Of a stretch of DNA of 64,000 nucleotides, positions 44,677-51,403 are shown piece after piece (the stretch's first letter is position 1; each line of letters begins with the position of its first letter). A program made the position numbers and the translations under genes. The DNA comes from Flavobacteriales bacterium (GTDB lineage: Bacteria > Bacteroidota > Bacteroidia > Flavobacteriales_F > PHOS-HE28). Under the pieces are notes generated by a model. The model was given only the letters and a program-made list of their open reading frames with translations, searched no databases and was not told the DNA's origin. The stretch is taken from assembly GCA_019912395.1 (NCBI GenBank), contig JAIOIH010000042.1, forward strand, positions 124,001 to 188,000, in the 5' to 3' direction.

Positions 44677-46119
44677 ATGGAACAGGTCCTCAACTACATC
44701 AACGGCGAATTGCGACCGGCCGTCGGTGGCGGATGGCTGGATGGCTACGCCCCGGCGCGCGGCGCGGTCTACGCACACATCGCGGACAGTGCCGCGGAGG
44801 ATGTGGAGCTTGCGGTACAGGCCGCCACGGAGGCGCTACCCGGCTGGATCGCGCTGGGCCGACAGGGCCGCCATGATGCGATGATGCGCTTGGCCGACCT
44901 GGTGGAACGGGACCTTGAGCTTTTCGCCCAAGCGGAAAGCCGCGACAATGGCAAGCCCGTAGGCCTGGCCCGGGATGTGGACATTCCCCGCGCCATCGCC
45001 AACCTCCGCTTCTTCGCCACGGCGATCCTGCACTGGCACAGCGAGGCACACATTACCGATGATGTGGCCGTGAACTACACCGACCGGCAACCGATGGGCG
45101 TGGCGGGGTGCATCAGCCCATGGAACCTGCCGCTCTATTTGTTCACCTGGAAGATCGCCCCTGCCTTGGCCAGCGGATGCACGGTGGTGGCCAAACCCTC
45201 GGAGATCACGCCCTACACCACCCTGATGCTGGCCGAGCGCTGCAGCGAAGCCGGTTTTCCCGCTGGCGTGCTCAATATCGTACAGGGCACCGGCCCCAAG
45301 GTGGGTGCTGCCATTACGGCTCACCCGGCCATCCCGGCCATTTCCTTTACCGGCGGCACTGCCACGGGAGCACACATCGCGGCCACGGCGGCGCCGATGT
45401 TCAAGAAGCTGAGCTTGGAGCTGGGGGGCAAGAACGCGGTAGTGGTGTTCGCCGATTGCGACTTCGGGGAAGTGCTCTCGGAAACCGTGCGTTCGTCCTT
45501 CAGCAACCAAGGCCAGATCTGTCTGTGCGGCTCCCGCATCCTGGTGGAACGCTCCATGTACGAGCGCTTTCGCGACGCGTTCGTCGAGCGGGTGAAGGCG
45601 TTGCGTGTGGGCGACCCCGGCAAGGAAGGGACCGATATCGGCGCGGTGGTGAGCGAAGCACACATGCACAAGGTGCTCGGCCATATCGCCCTGGCGAAGG
45701 AGGAGGGTGGCCGGATCCTGTGCGGCGGCGAGCGCATCATCCTGGACGGTCCGTTGGCGGAGGGCTGGTACTTGGCACCCACGGTGATCGAAGGGCTCGG
45801 CCCTCAATGCCGCACCAATCAGGAAGAGATCTTCGGGCCGGTGGTCACCATCCAGCCCTTTGATACGGAAGAGGAGGCCCTGACTGCTGCCAACGGCACT
45901 CCTTATGGCCTGGCCAGTATTTTATGGACATCCAACGGCAACCGCATGCACCGCTTGGCACGTCAATTCAAAAGCGGCATCGTTTGGGTGAACTGCTGGA
46001 TGCTGCGCGACTTGCGCACGCCCTTTGGGGGCATGAAGCAGAGCGGGGTGGGCCGGGAAGGCGGATCCGAAGCGTTGCGTTTCTTCACCGAAGCGAAGAA
46101 CGTCTGCATCAAGTTGTAG
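44677..46119 (+). CDS. Aldehyde dehydrogenase, 2-aminomuconate semialdehyde type
   Basis: 480 residues of the NAD-dependent aldehyde dehydrogenase family. The general base glutamate is in LELGGKNAVVVF and the catalytic cysteine in SNQGQICLCGSRI. The end NCWMLRDLRTPFGGMKQSGV is typical of the ALDH8-like group that oxidises 2-aminomuconate or 2-hydroxymuconate semialdehyde. This is the step after ACMSD in kynurenine breakdown, so it fits with the HAO-ACMSD operon 9 kb away. Its 3' end overlaps a small antisense gene by 11 bp. Confidence 0.93.
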   Translation: MEQVLNYINGELRPAVGGGWLDGYAPARGAVYAHIADSAAEDVELAVQAATEALPGWIALGRQGRHDAMMRLADLVERDLELFAQAESRDNGKPVGLARDVDIPRAIANLRFFATAILHWHSEAHITDDVAVNYTDRQPMGVAGCISPWNLPLYLFTWKIAPALASGCTVVAKPSEITPYTTLMLAERCSEAGFPAGVLNIVQGTGPKVGAAITAHPAIPAISFTGGTATGAHIAATAAPMFKKLSLELGGKNAVVVFADCDFGEVLSETVRSSFSNQGQICLCGSRILVERSMYERFRDAFVERVKALRVGDPGKEGTDIGAVVSEAHMHKVLGHIALAKEEGGRILCGGERIILDGPLAEGWYLAPTVIEGLGPQCRTNQEEIFGPVVTIQPFDTEEEALTAANGTPYGLASILWTSNGNRMHRLARQFKSGIVWVNCWMLRDLRTPFGGMKQSGVGREGGSEALRFFTEAKNVCIKL

Positions 46120-46270
46120 GAACGGTAGGCTCCTGCGAACGAGCCTCACGTACCCGGCTTTCGGATGCCCGATCCTTCATCCCATTGGTAAAGAACCAGC
46201 CAAAGCGCTGGTCGAACCAGGCTTCGAACTCCGCCAGGCTACTACTAAGGTTATGGATCAGTTCACGCAT
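46109..46270 (-). CDS. Small conserved-looking protein (53 residues)
   Basis: ATG 46270 to TGA 46109 gives MRELIHNLSSSLAEFEAWFD followed by QRFGWFFTNGMKDRASES and a polar tail. The amphipathic helix and the RFGWFFTNG motif resemble small uncharacterised proteins I recall from Bacteroidota. It fills the otherwise empty stretch between the dehydrogenase and the SiaB-type gene and overlaps the dehydrogenase stop by 11 bp on the opposite strand. No signal peptide or cysteine. Function unknown. Confidence 0.6.
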   Translation of the reverse strand: MRELIHNLSSSLAEFEAWFDQRFGWFFTNGMKDRASESRVREARSQEPTVPTT

Positions 46271-46340
46271 TTGCAGGTGTTACGAATGGTACGCGCAAAG
46301 AGTTCGGATCATTGCCCCTTGCCGAACGGGTTGCCAATAC

Positions 46341-46358
46341 CCGTGGTGATCACCACGG
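46341..46358. other. Perfect 18-bp palindrome over a stop codon
   Basis: ccgtggtgatcaccacgg is fully self-complementary and includes the TGA stop (46350-46352) of the SiaB-type gene. It may be a binding site or chance; the encoded end is VPW-stop. Confidence 0.6.
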
Positions 46359-47339
46359 AACGTGTACCATCGCAAGGACCCTGCCATCTTCCGGGGGGGT
46401 ACCGAAGCTGATGCCCGAATCGGCACCTCGCGCTCGCTCGCCCAGCTGCCCGGCCGAAGCTTGGTCCACCAGGCCCCCGATCGATAGAACGGGGCGCTCG
46501 TCCCCATGGAGGACGAGCACGACCGGACCGCCTTGGGGCACATGCGGCAGGACCAACTTCTCCAGTTGCGCCCATTTCGCCTCGCGCTCCGCCGAAGCAT
46601 CGGCCCGCACGGGTCGCTCCACACCAGCCAGTTCCATCAGGGCCGCCTCCACCTCGGAAGTCCAAAACCCGGCATAGAAGAACGAGACTTCGTGCTCCGC
46701 CACAAGCCTCGGCAGGATCGTGTCGTTCCGGAATGATCGGGCCGCTTGCACGTCAGGCTCCCCCAGTTCCAGGAACAAGGAGAAAAGGACGTGTTCCACG
46801 TCCAGCGGGTCAAAATTCCAACGTGGTGTCCCACCGGCGCGGCGCACCATTTCGATCAGGCCCAAGCCGGCCCCGCGCGTACCCGGGGAACTGGTGCGCT
46901 GAATGCCCTTCATGTACAGCTCCTTCAATTTCACATTGTCCTTCCCTTGTAGTTCCGTGAGGATGCGCTCCAGGTTTTGCGCTTGGGCATGGGTGACCGG
47001 GTTGCGCGTGAACAGCTCATGCCCCTGTGCCCGGCATCGCAGCAGAAAGAGGCTCCGGGCCTCACCCCATGCCGGCAACACGGTGGGGCCGGCCCGATGG
47101 CGGACGATGTTCTGATAGGCCTCCACCAGGACATAGCCCAAACGGCCCTTGGACGAAAGCGTTGTTTCGCAACTGCCATGGATCGCCTCACCCAGCTCGA
47201 TCAGCCGCGCCGAATGCTCATCGGGAAAATGACCGCTATACCCGAAAATGCACTGATCCCCGCGCAGTGCAGAGGTGAGGGAACGGGCCAATCGGATATC
47301 CATGCGGTGCTCAGCGAAGGTAGGTCCGATCCCTTTCAT
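46350..47339 (-). CDS. SiaB-type protein kinase with an extra C-terminal domain
   Basis: 329 residues from ATG 47339 (ATG 47303 also possible). The first 190 residues match the SiaB family (DUF6272) of GHKL-type protein kinases: LGYVLVEAYQNIVRHRAG as the N-box, LERILTELQGKDNVKLKELY, and RGAGLGLIEMVRRAGG as the glycine-rich box. SiaB relatives phosphorylate STAS-domain partners in signalling cascades. Residues 195-329 form a second domain without recognisable motif (VSFFYAGFWTSEVEAALMEL ... VVLVLHGDERPVLS), longer than a usual SiaB. It is divergent from the HD-PPK1 gene, and the 121-bp gap must hold both promoters. Confidence 0.75.
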   Translation of the reverse strand: MKGIGPTFAEHRMDIRLARSLTSALRGDQCIFGYSGHFPDEHSARLIELGEAIHGSCETTLSSKGRLGYVLVEAYQNIVRHRAGPTVLPAWGEARSLFLLRCRAQGHELFTRNPVTHAQAQNLERILTELQGKDNVKLKELYMKGIQRTSSPGTRGAGLGLIEMVRRAGGTPRWNFDPLDVEHVLFSLFLELGEPDVQAARSFRNDTILPRLVAEHEVSFFYAGFWTSEVEAALMELAGVERPVRADASAEREAKWAQLEKLVLPHVPQGGPVVLVLHGDERPVLSIGGLVDQASAGQLGERARGADSGISFGTPPEDGRVLAMVHVPW

Positions 47340-47445
47340 CCTGAGCAGGTGCCGTATCCAACGAGGATCATCTCCATCAAGGTTCCGGCCGGAAGGAAAG
47401 TTCAGCGACCGCAGATCACCGCAAGCCGTTCACGGGCACCAGCGC

Positions 47446-47453
47446 TACATTCG
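47446..47453 (+). promoter_or_regulatory. -7-like box (TACATTCG) before the HD-PPK1 gene
   Basis: TACATTCG matches TAnnTTTG at seven of eight positions and ends seven bases before ATG 47461. Confidence 0.35.
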
Positions 47454-47460
47454 CGTGCTG

Positions 47461-50157
47461 ATGCTCACACGGAGTCTATTGGAGAAAGCACGGCTGCACG
47501 TGCGCCGGTATTTCTCCAAGCACATCCCAGACCGGATGCGCTTCCATGACCTGGAGCACACCCTTGCCGTAACACGGAGCGCTATTGACATCGGTCGTGC
47601 CTCGGGCCTCAAGGGGCAGGCCTTGATGCTCGTGGAGCTGGCCGCTCTGTTCCATGATACCGGCTATGGAAAGGTCTGCGATGGCCATGAGGAGGAAAGC
47701 GCAGCCCTGGCCGCAGCATGGCTGCACGCACGCGGGGTGGACCGCCGCACCATCGGCGAGGTACGCTCCCTCATTCTGGCCACACGTGCCGATCACGTGC
47801 CGCGCGGCCTCTCCCAGCGCGTCCTGCGCGATGCCGATTCCGCCAAGGCCGGACAGGCGGATTTTCTGGAAAAGGGGGAACGGCTCCGGCAGGAACGGGA
47901 AAGTTGGTCGGGCAAGCACATCCCCCCCACTGAATGGGAACAGGAGAACCTCAGCTACCTGGAGGGCCACCGCTTCCATACCGCCTATGCGCGGCAACGG
48001 TTCGGGAAGCAGAAGGAGATCAACCTCGAACTGCTTCGGCAATCCATCTCCCGGCTCCCGAACCGGACCGACGCGGTCATCGCCGCACGGCCCGAGCCGT
48101 TCATGGACCGCGAGCTCAGCTGGCTTTCCTTCAACGCCCGCGTCCTCCAAGAGGCGCAGGACCCCACGGTGCCGTTGCTGGAGCGATTGAAGTTCGTGGC
48201 GATCCACAGCAGCAATCTCGATGAGTTTTATCGGGTTCGCGTTGCACAGCTTCGTGGCCTGCGGAAGCTTGGAAAGTGGAACCGGTCTGCCCTGGGAGTG
48301 CCTCCGGGCAAGCACATCAACCGGATCAATCACGTAGCCCTTCAACAACAAGCGACCATGGGGAAGCTCTTCCGGGGCACGCTTCTCCCCGAGCTTCGGG
48401 AACAGGGTATCCGCTTTCTGGATGTGGGGCAGCTTTCCCGGAAGCATCGGGAATTCGTGCTGAAGTATTTCACAAAGTGCGTGGAACCCCTGCTGCGCCC
48501 AATGTCCATGCGGGAATCGAATGCCCTGTTCATCGAGGACCGTCGGCTCTACCTCGTGTTCTCGCTTGTCCAAGGGAAGCATGGGAAAAGCAGGATGGTA
48601 TTGGTGAACGTGCCATCCGCGGAGCTCGGGCGTTTCGTTACCCTGCCCTCGACAGAGGGCAGTACGGACCTGATCTACTTGGACGAGGTGATCCGGGTTG
48701 GCGCTTCGCACTATTTCAAGGGCTGGACCGTGGAGGCCTGCCATGCGATCAAGCTCTCCCGCGATGCCGAGCTCTATCTGGACGAGGAATTCACCGAGGA
48801 CCTGGCGGACAAGGTGCGCCGCAGCTTGCGCAAGCGCAGCACCGGCGTTCCGGCTCGATTTCTTTATGACAGTGCCATGCCGGGCGCCATGTTGGACCAG
48901 GTGCGTCGCCTTCTCGATGTGAAAAAGGGAGACATGCTACCGGGTGGTCGCTACCACAACCTCAGTGACCTTTTGGGCGTGCCGATCATCGGTTATCCCG
49001 AACTGAGGGAAAAGCCCTTGCAACCGCTTCCACATCCGGCGCTGACCGGCAAGGACCTGTTCCGGGCCATTCGAAACCGCGATCAATTGCTCCACTTCCC
49101 CTACCACGCCTTCCACCCCGTGCTGGAGTTGATCGCACAAGCTGCCCGGGACCCCATGGTCAAGCGCCTGGCGATCACCCTGTACCGCGTAGCCTCGAAG
49201 TCGCTCATCTGCGAGGCCTTGGCGGAGGCGGCCCGCAACGGCAAGCAGGTGGATGTGTTGATGGAGGTGCAAGCCCGGTTCGATGAGGGGAACAACCTCT
49301 TCTGGGGTTCGGTGCTCTCCAAGGCCGGAGCGCGGGTATCCTACGGCGTGCCCGGGTTCAAGGTACACTGCAAGTTGTTGCTGATCGAGCGGGAAGGGGC
49401 CAAGGACCTGGAGCGATATGCCTACTTGGGCACCGGGAATTTCAACGAGCAAACCGCGCTCATTTATTCGGACATGGCCATACTGACGGCGAGAAAGGCC
49501 ATCACCGCCGAAGTGAATACGATCCTCGAAGGCTTGATACGGGGTGCGACCCCTGCTCGCAACAGGCTCCTGATCACCTCACCGGATCATTTGCGCAGCT
49601 ACCTGGAGCGCGCCATCGATCGCGAGATCGAGCAGGCCTTCCAGGGGAAGCCCGCATCGATACTGCTGAAATTGAACAGCTTGGAGGACAAACCGTTGAT
49701 CCGCAAGCTGTACGATGCCGATCGCGCTGGTGTGCAGGTCCGATTGATCATCCGGGGCATCTGTTGCCTGGTGACCCAAGTACCCGGACACAGCGCCACG
49801 ATCGAAGGCATCAGCATTGTCGACCGGTTCCTGGAGCATGCCCGTGTGTATATTTTTCATAATGCAGGAAAACCCACCGTGCATTTGGCCTCCGCCGATT
49901 GGATGGAGCGCAACCTGGACCGCCGGGTGGAGGTGGCCTTTCCGGTCCTGAATGAAAAGCTCAAGGATGAGGTGATGCGTTTTCTGGAACTGGAGTGGGC
50001 GGATAATGTGAAAGCGCGGATCATCGACCAAGGACAGACCAACAGGTATCGTCCTTGGAGGAAAGGAACACGCAAGATCAGGTCACAAACGGCTTGGTAT
50101 GAATACCTGAAGGCAGCGGTCGAGCAAGAACCCCGCTCAGGACCATTGCGACCCTGA
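47461..50157 (+). CDS. ppk1: HD phosphohydrolase domain fused to polyphosphate kinase 1
   Basis: 898 residues from ATG 47461; the frame is open further upstream but reads as antisense to the kinase gene. Residues 1-200 are an HD domain with all metal ligands: His33 (LEHT), His65-Asp66 (ALFHDTGYG), His76 (GHEEES) and Asp124/126 (LRDADSA). From about 214 (FMDRELSWLSFNARVLQEAQ) a complete PPK1 follows, with the phospho-accepting histidine His636 (KVHCKLLLI), TGNFNEQTALIYSDM, and the second active-site histidine His793 (LEHARVYIF). PPK1 reversibly makes polyphosphate from ATP. The HD part may hydrolyse a nucleotide or phosphate ester; its substrate is unknown. Usual PPK1 is about 690-700 residues. 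Confidence 0.93.
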   Translation: MLTRSLLEKARLHVRRYFSKHIPDRMRFHDLEHTLAVTRSAIDIGRASGLKGQALMLVELAALFHDTGYGKVCDGHEEESAALAAAWLHARGVDRRTIGEVRSLILATRADHVPRGLSQRVLRDADSAKAGQADFLEKGERLRQERESWSGKHIPPTEWEQENLSYLEGHRFHTAYARQRFGKQKEINLELLRQSISRLPNRTDAVIAARPEPFMDRELSWLSFNARVLQEAQDPTVPLLERLKFVAIHSSNLDEFYRVRVAQLRGLRKLGKWNRSALGVPPGKHINRINHVALQQQATMGKLFRGTLLPELREQGIRFLDVGQLSRKHREFVLKYFTKCVEPLLRPMSMRESNALFIEDRRLYLVFSLVQGKHGKSRMVLVNVPSAELGRFVTLPSTEGSTDLIYLDEVIRVGASHYFKGWTVEACHAIKLSRDAELYLDEEFTEDLADKVRRSLRKRSTGVPARFLYDSAMPGAMLDQVRRLLDVKKGDMLPGGRYHNLSDLLGVPIIGYPELREKPLQPLPHPALTGKDLFRAIRNRDQLLHFPYHAFHPVLELIAQAARDPMVKRLAITLYRVASKSLICEALAEAARNGKQVDVLMEVQARFDEGNNLFWGSVLSKAGARVSYGVPGFKVHCKLLLIEREGAKDLERYAYLGTGNFNEQTALIYSDMAILTARKAITAEVNTILEGLIRGATPARNRLLITSPDHLRSYLERAIDREIEQAFQGKPASILLKLNSLEDKPLIRKLYDADRAGVQVRLIIRGICCLVTQVPGHSATIEGISIVDRFLEHARVYIFHNAGKPTVHLASADWMERNLDRRVEVAFPVLNEKLKDEVMRFLELEWADNVKARIIDQGQTNRYRPWRKGTRKIRSQTAWYEYLKAAVEQEPRSGPLRP

Positions 50158-50260
50158 TCCCCCCAAGGTCCCCTGAGTTGCGACCGCTCAACCCTCTAGT
50201 GGGAAACTGACGGGCATATTACCATCTCGCAAGTAGAAACCACCCGAAGTGGTAGAATGG

Positions 50261-50295
50261 AAAAAGGGCCGTTCCATTCTTGGAACAGCCCTTTT
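50261..50295 (-). terminator. Hairpin terminator downstream of tRNA-Ala
   Basis: On the minus strand aaaagggctgttcca pairs with tggaacggcccttttt around AGAA, followed by Ts. It starts four bases after the tRNA 3' end. The stem has one mismatch and could also end the HD-PPK1 transcript on the plus strand. Confidence 0.8.
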
Positions 50296-50298
50296 GGG

Positions 50299-50373
<75 letters not shown>

Positions 50374-50507
50374 TTCCGTTTTCAAATATACATCCGAAAA
50401 CGAGGCGGCAAATGTAGGCATAGTAGCCGTTCAATAAAAACCGGTCTTGGGGGAGGTGGTGATCCAAGGCCGTGACGGTGTTGAGAGCGCGGGTGTTTCC
50501 TTTGCAT

Positions 50508-51392
50508 ATGCCCTTGCCCGGAACCCTTGCCCCCCATCTGGAAGCCGTTCTCAGCGAAAAGCTGGAGCGATCCATCACCCTTCTTGAAGTAGCTCGCGTG
50601 CATGGAGGCAGCGTGAGTGATGCCTTTCGCTTGGATACCGAAGCGGGGTCGTTCTTCCTGAAGATCAACCTGGCGGACCAGTTCCCCAGCCTGTTCAGCT
50701 CCGAGGCCAACGGCCTGCACATACTGCGCCAAGCGGCCGAGCTCCGCGTGCCCGAACTGATCGCGCAAGGCGAGCACGAGGACACTACCTACCTGCTTTT
50801 GGAATACATCGCCCCGGCTGAGGAGGACCGCGATTTTCAATCCCGCTTCGGGAAACGGCTGGCCAAGCTCCATCGCCACAGCCATGCCACTTTCGGTTTG
50901 GAGCATGATAACCACATCGGCCTATTGCCGCAAGTGAACACACCGCATTTGGACTGGTGCGAATTCCTGATCCACTGCCGCTTCGGGCCACTGGTGAAGA
51001 TGGCCCGGGATAACAAGCGCATCCATATGGGCGATGCGCTGCGGTTCGAGCGGCTCTACGGCAAACTGCCTTCACTGATACCGGCCGAGCTCCCCGCCCT
51101 GCTGCACGGTGACCTGTGGAAGAACAACTACCTGGCCGACGGCGAGGGGGAAGCCGTGCTCATAGACCCTGCAGTGTATTACGGACATCGCGAAATGGAC
51201 CTGGCCATGACCAAGCTGTTCGGCGGTTTCGACCGTGACTTTTATGAGGCTTACCAGGCGGAGGAACCCTTGGAACAGGACTGGGAAGAACGCATCGATC
51301 TCTGCAACCTGTACCCGCTGCTGGTACACCTCAATCTCTTCGGGGGCAGCTATGCGGACAGGGTGAGCTCCGTGCTCCGGCAGTATGTGTGA
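50508..51392 (+). CDS. Fructosamine-3-kinase-like protein
   Basis: 294 residues from ATG 50508, three bases after a TTCCTTTG box. The kinase-like fold has GGSVSDAFRLDTEAGSFFLK (P-loop-like strand and lysine), the aminoglycoside-kinase-type catalytic loop LLHGDLWKNNYL, and the metal-binding LIDPAVYYGHREMDLAM. Such enzymes phosphorylate ketosamine adducts on proteins or small molecules and help remove glycation damage in the cytoplasm. It is convergent with the PBP1A gene (11 bp between stops). Confidence 0.92.
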   Translation: MPLPGTLAPHLEAVLSEKLERSITLLEVARVHGGSVSDAFRLDTEAGSFFLKINLADQFPSLFSSEANGLHILRQAAELRVPELIAQGEHEDTTYLLLEYIAPAEEDRDFQSRFGKRLAKLHRHSHATFGLEHDNHIGLLPQVNTPHLDWCEFLIHCRFGPLVKMARDNKRIHMGDALRFERLYGKLPSLIPAELPALLHGDLWKNNYLADGEGEAVLIDPAVYYGHREMDLAMTKLFGGFDRDFYEAYQAEEPLEQDWEERIDLCNLYPLLVHLNLFGGSYADRVSSVLRQYV

Positions 51393-51403
51393 ACCTTCCG
51401 GGA

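Noticed and set aside
47275-47460. Upstream extension of HD-PPK1 (62 extra codons)
   Set aside because: It overlaps the divergent SiaB-type gene start and has no family resemblance; a promoter-like box lies at 47446-47453.
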